From contig CAKOYA010000019.1 of the NCBI GenBank assembly GCA_934130325.1, positions 1 through 22,798 of the forward strand: a stretch of 22,798 nucleotides of DNA. The letters run 5' to 3'. Within the stretch, counting starts at the first letter, position 1; every line of letters starts with the position of its first letter. Origin of the DNA: an uncultured Clostridia bacterium. GTDB lineage: Bacteria; Bacillota; Clostridia; TANB77; CAG-465. Positions 15,712 to 22,297 of this stretch are shown piece by piece. The translations under genes were made by a program, and so were the position numbers. A model generated the notes under the pieces. The model saw only the letters and a list, made by a program, of their open reading frames with translations. It searched no databases and had not been told where the DNA came from.

Positions 15712-16320
15712 ATGCCTAGAAAAACTCAAACTACAAAAGAAGATGTCATTAATGCTGGAATGGATATAATAAGAAAAAATGGAGTGAATTCAGTAAATGC
15801 AAGAGCTATTGCAAAAATTTTAAATACTTCGGTCCATCCCATCTTTTATCACTTTAAAAATATGGAGGATTTAAAAGAAACTCTATATAAAGAGGGGCTT
15901 AAGGTGTATAATAACTATATGCGTAGTGGTATCAATTCTGACTATTCATATAAATCTATTGGATTGAATTATATAAGGCTTGCAAAGGAAGAGCCAAATA
16001 TATTTAAAATGTTATTTATGAGTAAAACCAATATGACCTTAGAAAAATTTATGATGAATGAAGACAGTGCATATGAATATATTGAAAATACAATTTCTAA
16101 TGAAACTAAAATGAATAAAGAAGAAATTCTTTCATTCCATAAAAAAATGTGGTTTTTTACTCATGGTATAGCTACCTTAATTGCAAATAATACTTGTTCA
16201 CTGACTAGTGATGAAATCAATTTATTTCTAGTTGAAGAGTTTTTTGCATTAATTAAATTAGAAGAACTAAAAAAAGATGATAAATGGAAGAAAATATTAA
16301 AAAATATAAAGCAAAAATAA
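15712..16320 (+). CDS. TetR/AcrR-family transcriptional regulator
   Basis: 202 aa. The N-terminal TetR helix-turn-helix spans about residues 10-56: TKEDVINAGMDIIRKNG, then SVNARAIAKILNTSVHPIFYHF. The C-terminal ligand-binding part has the pattern YIRLAKEEPNIFKMLFM and MWFFTHGIATLIANNT, seen in many TetR proteins with a WHG-type C-terminal domain. AAAGGAGGCGA precedes the ATG. The tandem palindrome at 15665-15690 is the obvious candidate operator, so it should repress itself and the three membrane-related genes that follow, which start 17, 53 and 44 nt apart. The inducing ligand cannot be read from sequence. Confidence 0.9.
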   Translation: MPRKTQTTKEDVINAGMDIIRKNGVNSVNARAIAKILNTSVHPIFYHFKNMEDLKETLYKEGLKVYNNYMRSGINSDYSYKSIGLNYIRLAKEEPNIFKMLFMSKTNMTLEKFMMNEDSAYEYIENTISNETKMNKEEILSFHKKMWFFTHGIATLIANNTCSLTSDEINLFLVEEFFALIKLEELKKDDKWKKILKNIKQK

Positions 16321-16337
16321 TTGGAGGAATAAATTAT

Positions 16338-16895
16338 ATGAGGAATAAAAAAATAATTAATTGGTTTTGCTTTTCTGGAATTATAAGTGTATTATTCTAT
16401 TTATTACATGACATAATTGGAGCTATGTATTATCCTAATTATAATTGGTTATCTCAAGCAGTAAGCGATTTAACTGCAAAAGATGCTCCATCTTTTGCAA
16501 TAGCAAATGGGTATGTTAGTGTATATGGTATATTTAACTGTTTATGTTGTACGCTAGTTTGTATATTAGCCCAAAATGAAGGTAGTAAGGCCTTAAAAAT
16601 TGGAATATATCTTTTTTCAATAATGAATTTTATATCTGCAATAGGCTATTCACTTTTTCCGTTATCTAGTTCTGGTTTTGATGGAAGTTTAAGCTCAATA
16701 ATACATGTGTATATTATAACGATTTTAGTAGTATTAGTATCGATTATTTCTTTGAGTTTAATAGCCATCGGTTCATTAAAAGGAAAAGAAAAACATAAAC
16801 TTTTAGGAATATTATCAATTTTGACACTGTTATGTATGTTTACAGGAATTTTAGGCGTATATGGATTTAAATGCAATTATAGTGATTTAAGTTAA
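16338..16895 (+). CDS. DUF998 family membrane protein
   Basis: 185 aa. The start is ATG 16338, 10 nt after GGAGGA; the open frame upstream overlaps tetR and is not used. About five hydrophobic segments are visible. The family signature is YPNYNWLSQAVSDLTAKDAPS near residue 35, and FPLSSSGFDGSLSSIIHVYI later. Family members usually have one more hydrophobic segment after the position where this one stops (GFKCNYSDLS), so the C-terminus may be shortened; I found no frame that restores it. Function unknown; genes of this family often sit beside TetR regulators. Confidence 0.8.
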   Translation: MRNKKIINWFCFSGIISVLFYLLHDIIGAMYYPNYNWLSQAVSDLTAKDAPSFAIANGYVSVYGIFNCLCCTLVCILAQNEGSKALKIGIYLFSIMNFISAIGYSLFPLSSSGFDGSLSSIIHVYIITILVVLVSIISLSLIAIGSLKGKEKHKLLGILSILTLLCMFTGILGVYGFKCNYSDLS

Positions 16896-16948
16896 AAAAT
16901 ATTATTAAATTTAGTATTATGAAAATTTAGAGAAAGGTGAGATTAAAA

Positions 16949-17635
16949 ATGAAAAATTTTGGAAATATATTATGGGGAATAGTTTTTATTATTATAGGTG
17001 TTATTTTAGGTGGAAATGCTATTGGAATTACAAATATAAATATATTTTTTGATGGATGGTGGACTTTGTTTATCATTATACCTTGTTTTATAGGATTATT
17101 TAAAGAAAGAGAAAAAACAGGCAATATAATAGGAATATTAATTGGAGTATCATTTCTATTATCTTGTCAGGATATATTAAGTTTCGAAATGGTTTGCAAA
17201 CTAGTCTTTCCAGTAATATTAATAATGATAGGCCTATCATTTATATTTAAAAATGTATTTAATCAAAAGATAACTAAAGAAATTAAAAAAATGAATACTG
17301 CCATATCTAAGGATAATTCATATTACGCAGTATTCTCAGGTCAAAATATAAAATTTGATGAAGAGAAATTCAATGGTAGCAATTTAACTGCAGTTTTTGG
17401 TGGAATTAAATGTGATTTAAAAAATTCAATAATTGATGAAGATGTTTTAATAAATGTAAGTAGCATATTCGGCGGAACAGAGATTTATATTCCAGATAAT
17501 GTAAATGTAAAGATAAAATCTTCATCAGTATTTGGTGGAGTAGATGAAAAGAAGAAAAATAAATTAGAAAATGACAAATCACATACAATTTATATAAATG
17601 CAACATGTGTATTTGGTGGAGTTGAAGTAAAATAA
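16949..17635 (+). CDS. LiaF-like membrane protein with VFGG beta repeats
   Basis: 228 aa. The start is ATG 16949 after AAAGGTGA; an in-frame GTG at 16937 falls within that site. Four membrane segments occupy the first 110 residues (DUF5668-like). The cytoplasmic half has four copies of an FGG turn flanked by beta strands: AVFGGIKCDL, SIFGGTEIYIP, SVFGGVDEKKK and CVFGGVEVK. This is the pattern of the LiaF C-terminal domain, where LiaF restrains the cell-envelope stress system LiaRS. No LiaR or LiaS gene is here, so the partner is unknown. Its position in the TetR operon suggests an envelope role (inference). Confidence 0.85.
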   Translation: MKNFGNILWGIVFIIIGVILGGNAIGITNINIFFDGWWTLFIIIPCFIGLFKEREKTGNIIGILIGVSFLLSCQDILSFEMVCKLVFPVILIMIGLSFIFKNVFNQKITKEIKKMNTAISKDNSYYAVFSGQNIKFDEEKFNGSNLTAVFGGIKCDLKNSIIDEDVLINVSSIFGGTEIYIPDNVNVKIKSSSVFGGVDEKKKNKLENDKSHTIYINATCVFGGVEVK

Positions 17636-17679
17636 ATAACATATATATTTAATTAAACAAAAATTAAGGTGGTGAAAAA

Positions 17680-18339
17680 ATGATTGAGAAAATAAAGGAA
17701 ATTTCCATTAAGAATTTTAAATGGATTATACTATTAATTTGTCTGATCGCTTTTTTAGCTTTAGCTGAAGATGTATTTAATAAAGAATTAATGAAGGGAG
17801 ATATAATAGGGTATAACTTAGTATCAAGTTTTTTAATTTCTGATACTGCAACAATTATAGCAAAAATTATTACTAATTTTGGAGGAGCAATATTTTTGAT
17901 AGTTATATCCTGTCTTTTACTCTTATTAATCAAAAATAAAAAAATAGGGATATCAATTTTAATAAATTTAATTTCAATAACAGTACTAAATCAGATATTA
18001 AAACTAATATTACAAAGACCTAGACCAACTGAATTTAGAATAATTAATGAGACAGGATATAGTTTTCCATCAGGTCATTCTATGGTGAGTATGGCATTTT
18101 ACGGTTATATAATATATCTGGTATATAAATTTATAAAAAATAAATATGTCAAATGGAGTTTAATATCAATACTAAGTTTATTAATAATTTTAATTGGTAT
18201 AAGTAGAATATATTTAGGTGTACACTATACAAGCGATGTATTAGGCGGATTTTTAATATCAATATCTTACTTAGTTGTATTTATAAATGCTATTAATAGA
18301 TTTTTTATAAAAGTAAATCACTCATACCTTGTATTGTAA
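17680..18339 (+). CDS. PAP2 family phosphatase, probably frameshifted near the 3' end
   Basis: 219 aa as read. It is a membrane-embedded lipid phosphatase of the PAP2 superfamily. The three catalytic motifs are intact: KLILQRPRPTEF, SFPSGHSMVS, and SRIYLGVHYTSDVLGG. Likely substrates are undecaprenyl diphosphate or phosphatidylglycerol phosphate; sequence alone cannot decide. About five or six hydrophobic segments are present. The last residues (KVNHSYLVL) look out of place: from 18300 on, another frame (offset -1) stays open to 18473 and encodes a hydrophobic, membrane-type C-terminus. One extra T in the T6 run at 18301-18306 would join them. All catalytic residues lie before the lesion, so activity may survive. 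AAGGTGGTG is the ribosome binding site. Confidence 0.9.
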   Translation: MIEKIKEISIKNFKWIILLICLIAFLALAEDVFNKELMKGDIIGYNLVSSFLISDTATIIAKIITNFGGAIFLIVISCLLLLLIKNKKIGISILINLISITVLNQILKLILQRPRPTEFRIINETGYSFPSGHSMVSMAFYGYIIYLVYKFIKNKYVKWSLISILSLLIILIGISRIYLGVHYTSDVLGGFLISISYLVVFINAINRFFIKVNHSYLVL

Positions 18340-18473
18340 CACTTGTGTTAATCAATTCTTTAGCTATATTTAATATAGAAAATAATTTATCTACGTACAT
18401 AGTACCAATAATCTTAATAACAATTTCGGTTATTTATTCAATATTTATAAACAGAACAATTAAACAAAATTAA
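18300..18473 (+). other. Out-of-frame C-terminal continuation of the PAP2 gene
   Basis: 57 codons without a stop in the frame -1 to the PAP2 gene, starting with YKSKSLIPCIVTLV and continuing through two hydrophobic stretches (LVLINSLAIF and IVPIILITISVIYSIF) to a charged end NRTIKQN. It has no ATG and no ribosome binding site of its own, so it reads best as the displaced end of the upstream protein. A terminator hairpin follows within 20 nt of its stop, which fits the true gene end being here. Confidence 0.55.
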
Positions 18474-18487
18474 TATATTTATATTAT

Positions 18488-18518
18488 ATAGAGCTGTAAA
18501 AAAACAGTTCTATTTTTT
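18488..18518 (+). terminator. Terminator of the TetR-PAP2 operon
   Basis: ATAGAGCTGT (18488-18497) pairs with ACAGTTCTAT (18504-18513) with one G-U; six-nt A loop, then TTTTTT ending at 18518. Confidence 0.85.
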
Positions 18519-18607
18519 ATATTTTTAGATTATTATTTACTATTGAAGAAAAATAATTATAATATTAATAAAAAAGATTTTAAATTTTAAAAAATACTTA
18601 AAAAAGC

Positions 18608-18636
18608 TACACAAACTGGTAAATGTATGGTAAAAT
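18608..18636 (+). promoter_or_regulatory. Possible extended -10 promoter of yebC
   Basis: TGG plus TAAAAT (18631-18636) forms an extended -10. The -35 at 17-bp spacing is only TACACA (18608-18613). Weak call. Confidence 0.4.
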
Positions 18637-18683
18637 ATAAAATATATTTATTTTATATAGGAGAAATAAAGGGAGGAAATAAA

Positions 18684-19410
18684 ATGAGTGGACACAGTAA
18701 ATGGGCAAACATAAAAAGAAAAAAGGAAGCAACTGATGCTAAAAAAGCAAACATTTTTTCAAAAATAGGTAAGGAACTTACTGTAGCAGTTAAAATGGGA
18801 GGAAGTGGAGATCCTAATGTTAATTCAAAGCTAAAGGATGTTATAGCTAAAGCAAAGGCAAATAATATGCCAAATGATAATATTAATAGATGTATTCAAA
18901 AGGCTGTTGGAGATTCTAACTCTGCAAACTACGAGGAAATTATCTACGAAGGATTTGGTCCTTCACAAACAGCAGTTATAGTTGAAGCTATGACAGACAA
19001 TAAAAATAGGGCTGCAGCAGATATTAGAAGTATATTTACAAAATCTGGTGGTTCTTTAGGCCAAAGTGGTAGTGTTGGTTATATGTTTCAAAGAAAAGGG
19101 TATATATTAATTGAGGCCTCTGAAAGCATAGATGAAGATGAACTTATGTTAAATGTTTTAGACAAACGGTGCAGAAGATTTTGTGTCTGAAGAAGGATAT
19201 ATCGAAATAACTTGTATGCCTGAGGCTTTTTCAACACTAAGAGAATATATCGAATCTGCAAATATATTACCAATTGAAGCAGATATAAGATACATAGCTA
19301 CAATGAAAAAAGAGCTTACTGATGAAGAAGAAACTAAATTTCAAAACTTTTTAGATAAACTAGAATCTAATGATGATGTACAAAATGTATGGCATAACGC
19401 AGATATATAA
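18684..19410 (+). CDS. yebC: YebC/TACO1-family translation factor, interrupted by a +1 frameshift at CGG
   Basis: The N-terminal 161 codons are a classic YebC: MSGHSKWANIKRKKEATDAKK, MPNDNINRCIQKAVG, YEGFGPSQTAVIVEAMTDNKNR, and GGSLGQSGSVGYMFQRKG. The frame then meets CGG (19167-19169) and stops at 19188-19190 after seven foreign residues. Skipping the C at 19167 gives GAEDFVSEEGYIEI and runs to the normal C-terminus at 19410, for 241 aa in total, exactly family length (relatives read ...LDAGAED at this spot). YebC was long called a transcriptional regulator and is now linked to relief of ribosome stalling at proline-rich stretches. Start: ATG 18684 after GGGAGG; the frame is open from 18627 but without support. 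Either a recoding site, a loss-of-function indel, or a sequence error. Confidence 0.9.
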
Positions 19411-19453
19411 TACATAATTTTGTAATAAAATTGAAATATTTTTATAAAAAAGG

Positions 19454-19482
19454 TTGACTTTACATAAAAAAGATGTTATAAT
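19454..19482 (+). promoter_or_regulatory. Strong promoter of the SNase-like gene
   Basis: TTGACT (19454-19459), 17-bp spacer ending TGT, TATAAT (19477-19482): near-consensus with extended -10. It is followed by AAGGAGGTG ahead of the ATG at 19518. Confidence 0.85.
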
Positions 19483-19517
19483 TAGTTTGTAAGTGATTGT
19501 AAGGAGGTGTCACAATA

Positions 19518-20180
19518 ATGTACTATGATAATAAATCTACATTCTATGTTAAGCAATATGGTCCAGCTGTTTTGATTTTGATTATAGCAGTTGTATTAAT
19601 AGGTAGTGGAATATATATTTACGTATCAAAAGGGACAACAACTCCTAAAGAAGCTGAAGTTATAGTTGCAAGTGATAAACTTGAAGAAGAAAAAAATGAA
19701 GAAAGTAAAGAGCAAATAAATGATACTTCAAAAGAAACTACTGAAGTTATTAAAGAAGAAATAATTACTGAATTACCGGAAGATTATTACAATTTAAAAA
19801 CTTTAGAAAGAACTAGCGAATTGAAAGTAGAAAAAGTTCTTGATAATCACAAAGTTAGAGTTATAATTCCGAATACAAATAAAAAAATGGATATATCTTT
19901 AATAGGTGTTAACTTTAACAATTCAGTGTCTGATATAATCGCTAAAATGCAAGAAGACTTAAATGGAAAAAATGTTAAGATTGCATTTGATGATGTGAAA
20001 GTAGATAATACAAATATTTATGCATATATATATATTAATGACACTTTGTATAATGCAAAAATATTAGAAAAGGGGTTAGCTACTTTTCAAGAAGAGCCTA
20101 AAAATAAGAGTTTAGTAACAAACTTAAAACAATCTCAAGCATATGCAAAACAAATGTGCGTAGGAATTTGGGCTGAATAA
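19518..20180 (+). CDS. Membrane-anchored SNase-fold protein lacking catalytic residues
   Basis: 220 aa. One membrane segment (about 15-36) is followed by a low-complexity Glu/Lys-rich linker (44-88), then a staphylococcal-nuclease-type OB-fold domain (about 100-220). The fold markers are clear: KVEKVLDNHKVRVII, MDISLIGVN, LNGKNVKIAFD, YAYIYINDTLYNAKILEKGLA, and the end GIWAE (NIWSE in S. aureus nuclease). At the positions of catalytic Arg35, Glu43 and Arg87 there is no Arg or Glu, and the calcium ligands Asp21 and Asp40 are replaced (DNH, VNFNN). It is therefore unlikely to be a nuclease; a binding or scaffolding role outside the membrane is inference. A strong promoter and AGGAGG site suggest good expression. 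Confidence 0.8.
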   Translation: MYYDNKSTFYVKQYGPAVLILIIAVVLIGSGIYIYVSKGTTTPKEAEVIVASDKLEEEKNEESKEQINDTSKETTEVIKEEIITELPEDYYNLKTLERTSELKVEKVLDNHKVRVIIPNTNKKMDISLIGVNFNNSVSDIIAKMQEDLNGKNVKIAFDDVKVDNTNIYAYIYINDTLYNAKILEKGLATFQEEPKNKSLVTNLKQSQAYAKQMCVGIWAE

Positions 20181-20198
20181 TAATTATAGCATGCCGAG

Positions 20199-20220
20199 CT
20201 AGGGAAAAACCTTAGTTTTC
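20199..20220 (+). terminator. Weak hairpin after the SNase-like gene
   Basis: CTAGGG (20199-20204) pairs with CCTTAG (20210-20215) with one G-U, A5 loop, then TTTTC. It may act as a first, weak terminator. Confidence 0.4.
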
Positions 20221-20241
20221 ATATATCAACCTCTTATGATC

Positions 20242-20272
20242 GCCTCTATAGCAATGTAGAGGCATCTTTTTT
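20242..20272 (+). terminator. Main terminator after the SNase-like gene
   Basis: Perfect 7-bp stem GCCTCTA (20242-20248) / TAGAGGC (20257-20263), 8-nt loop, then ATC and six T. Confidence 0.85.
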
Positions 20273-20403
20273 ATGTAAAATACAATTTAGATAATTGAAT
20301 AATTTAAAGAATCATTCAAGAAGAAAAATCAAGAAATTTAATGAATTACCAAAAATTTGTAAAAAATTTATTTTTCACGATTTTTGGGATTTTAAAAAAA
20401 TGT

Positions 20404-20432
20404 TTGACAAGTAAAAATATATTTGATAATAT
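20404..20432 (+). promoter_or_regulatory. Orphan promoter in the gene-free stretch
   Basis: TTGACA (20404-20409), 17-bp spacer ending TGA, TAATAT (20427-20432): perfect -35 and extended -10. Nearest coding start downstream is about 800 nt away, and another promoter precedes that gene. Confidence 0.65.
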
Positions 20433-20689
20433 TAGGTTAAGCAAAGAAGTATATTGATATTTTAATTTATTATTTTTAGATAGTTTTATATTATTTTTTA
20501 AAAAAGAAGAGGGTATATAAAGTTTTGACGTACCTATATTTCGTTTTTGAAATTATTGCGCAAAATAGAATTTTTGTGCAAAAAAGAGTAGGAGTAAAAT
20601 ATTAAGTATCTGTTTCAAGTACTTATCTTTCAAAATTAACTATTTCTTAATATAAGCTTATTATATCTTATTTTCTGACAACAAACTAT

Positions 20690-20752
20690 ATGCCTTAAAA
20701 ATAAAAACGTCTTAAAATCGATTCTCGTGCGTCACTTTTTTAGGCATTTTTA
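20690..20752 (+). terminator. Long hairpin followed by T-run, possible end of a small RNA
   Basis: ATGCCT (20690-20695) pairs with AGGCAT (20742-20747); an adjacent A5 (20697-20701) pairs with the T6 (20736-20741) if one T is bulged; further in, ACG/CGT can pair. TTTTT ends the structure and a second T run follows. If used, it would give an RNA of roughly 310 nt from the promoter at 20404. Confidence 0.4.
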
Positions 20753-20859
20753 CATCTTTTTATATACCTATATAAATATAAAAAAATTAGTTATTTTTTA
20801 AGCACAAAACTCTCAAAATACTAAACAATAAGTTAATATGACTTAAAATCGATTTTCGT
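20711..20859. repeat. Two copies of an 18-bp repeat with a palindromic core
   Basis: CTTAAAATCGATTCTCGT (20711-20728) and CTTAAAATCGATTTTCGT (20842-20859) differ at one base and are 131 bp apart. The second contains the perfect 12-bp palindrome AAAATCGATTTT. No other copy was seen in the window. Confidence 0.7.
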
Positions 20860-21026
20860 AAATTTAAATTATAATAATTAAATACATATAAATCCAATTT
20901 CAAAACCAAACACTAAAATTTGCAATTAACAAATGTTCGTTTTTAAAAAATTCTATAAATTTAAAATCTTTAATTTATAATTTTAAAAATTTTTAATTAT
21001 AAATCTTAAATAAATTTTATGTTGTA

Positions 21027-21059
21027 TAAAATATGCACAAAATTTTTCTGCATATTTTA
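21027..21059. repeat. Perfect 11-bp inverted repeat
   Basis: TAAAATATGCA (21027-21037) and TGCATATTTTA (21049-21059) with an 11-nt loop. No T-run follows, so it is not a standard terminator. Confidence 0.65.
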
Positions 21060-21177
21060 CTATAAATATTTATATTAAATATAAATCTCCAACATCAAAA
21101 ATAGTATTACCCTCCCTACTCTAGTGATTTTTTTAGAATTCATATTTATTAAAATAAACTATGAATACACTTATTTA

Positions 21178-21206
21178 TTGAATAATTTAAATATTTATGA
21201 TATATT
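21178..21206 (+). promoter_or_regulatory. Promoter of the Xer recombinase gene
   Basis: TTGAAT (21178-21183), 17-bp spacer ending TGA, TATATT (21201-21206), extended -10. Start near 21213, only about 6 nt before the AAAGGAG at 21219-21225. Confidence 0.65.
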
Positions 21207-21240
21207 TATGTTATATGCAAAGGAGAGATTTATTAAACAT

Positions 21241-22219
21241 ATGAAATATGAAGATGTACCTAAATTAATAGAAGAATTTTTAGAATATATGGAAGTTATG
21301 CGAAACAGATCATATAATACTGTAAAAGAATACCATTATGATTTACGAAATGTTTGCAAATATTTAAAATGTTATAAAAATAACATTAGTTTAGAAAAAC
21401 TAGATAGTATCTCGATTTTAGATTTAGATATAAATTTCTTTAAAACTATAGAAACTCAAGATTTTTATAGTTATCTAAAATACTTAAATGATGATTATAG
21501 AAAAAGGACAAAAAAGGATTTAAAATCAACATCTAGAGCTAGAAAAGTTGCTTCAATAAAGTCTTTTTATAACTATCTTGCAAATAATAGAAAATTATTA
21601 GACAAGAACCCCGTAGTTCGGTCTAGAAACTCCAAAACTTGAAAAAAGATTACCTAAATATCTTACCTTAGAAGAATCTACTGCACTGTTATCTTCTGTT
21701 AAATTTAATGAACAAAAATTTGGAAAGAGAGATTACTGCATACTAACCATATTCTTAAATTGTGGTTTAAGGTTATCCGAACTTATTAATATTGATTTTA
21801 AAGACATTAAAGATGATAGATTAACAATTATTGGTAAGGGAAATAAAGAACGTGTGGTACATTTAAATAAGGCATGTTTACATTCTTTAAAACAATATAT
21901 AGCTGATAGAAAAAAAGATGGAGTTATTGATAAAGATGCATTATTTATCTCCGAACGTGGCACTAGAATAAGCAAAAGAATGGTTGAGGTTATTGTAAAA
22001 AAATATATAAAACTAGCAGGACTTGACACTAGTAAATTTTCTCCTCATAAATTAAGGCATACTGCAGCTACCTTAATGCATAAATATGGAAATGTTGATA
22101 TTAGAGCTTTGCAACAAGTTTTAGGACATGAAACTATTGCTACTACTCAGATATATACTCATGTTGATAGTGAACAAGTTAAAAATGCAATTGATAGTAA
22201 TCCTTTAAATAATATATAA
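21241..22219 (+). CDS. xerC: Tyrosine recombinase of the XerC/XerD family, interrupted by a +1 frameshift at CGG
   Basis: N-terminal part (126 aa): SAM-like core-binding domain, EEFLEYMEVMRNRSYNTVKEY, RARKVASIKSFYNYL. The frame then meets CGG (21619-21621) and ends at 21642. Skipping the C at 21619 continues as GLETPKLEKRLPKYLTLEES to 22219, giving 325 aa with every catalytic residue: Arg177 (CGLRLSE), Lys199 (GKGNKER), His269 and Arg272 (HKLRHTAA), His296 (GHETIATTQ) and Tyr305 (IYTH). Xer proteins resolve chromosome dimers at dif. The shift falls in the linker between the two domains. Start: ATG 21241, but the ribosome binding site AGGAG is 15 nt away; an in-frame ATT at 21232 has better spacing. 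XerC versus XerD cannot be settled by eye. Confidence 0.88.
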
Positions 22220-22221
22220 AT

Positions 22222-22289
22222 ATAATAAAAAGAGCTGAATAATTAAGTGAACAACGTTTAGTTCATAAAAAATTCGCTCTTTTTATTAT
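22222..22289. terminator. Bidirectional terminator between xerC and the glycosyltransferase gene
   Basis: ATAATAAAAAGAGC-t-GAAT (22222-22240) pairs with ATTCGCTCTTTTTATTAT (22272-22289) with a single bulged T. The loop contains a further small hairpin TGAAC/GTTCA. U-rich on both strands, fitting the convergent genes on each side. Confidence 0.85.
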
Positions 22290-22297
22290 TAAAAAAA

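Larger units (their letters stand above)
20273..21177 (+). other. Gene-free AT-rich stretch with promoter, hairpins and repeats
   Basis: About 900 nt with no reading frame that has both useful length and a ribosome binding site on either strand. It holds a near-consensus promoter (20404-20432), paired TTGYGCAA sites (20556-20563, 20574-20581), a terminator-like hairpin (20690-20752), two copies of an 18-bp repeat (20711, 20842) and a perfect 11-bp inverted repeat (21027-21059). No match to tRNA, tmRNA, RNase P RNA or SRP RNA was recognised. It may encode a non-coding RNA or be a decayed gene. Confidence 0.6.

Noticed and set aside
18627..18683. Extended N-terminus for yebC
   Set aside because: The family starts with MSGHSKW, and GGGAGG precedes ATG 18684.
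20266..20284. TTATGTAAAATA similar to a half of a dif site near the recombinase gene
   Set aside because: There is no matching second half-site, and the sequence overlaps the terminator T-run.
20525..20605. 26-codon frame starting at TTG after GAAGAGGG
   Set aside because: The spacing is long, the start is weak and the peptide has no recognisable features; kept as non-coding.
20926..20939. TTAACAAATGTTCG resembling a LexA box (12 of 14 positions)
   Set aside because: The left half-site lacks CG, it is 300 bp from the nearest gene, and no SOS gene is involved.
21854..22219. A separate short integrase gene starting at 21854
   Set aside because: The same frame is open and matches the Xer family from 21620, directly joined to the upstream N-terminal half; it is one gene with a frameshift.
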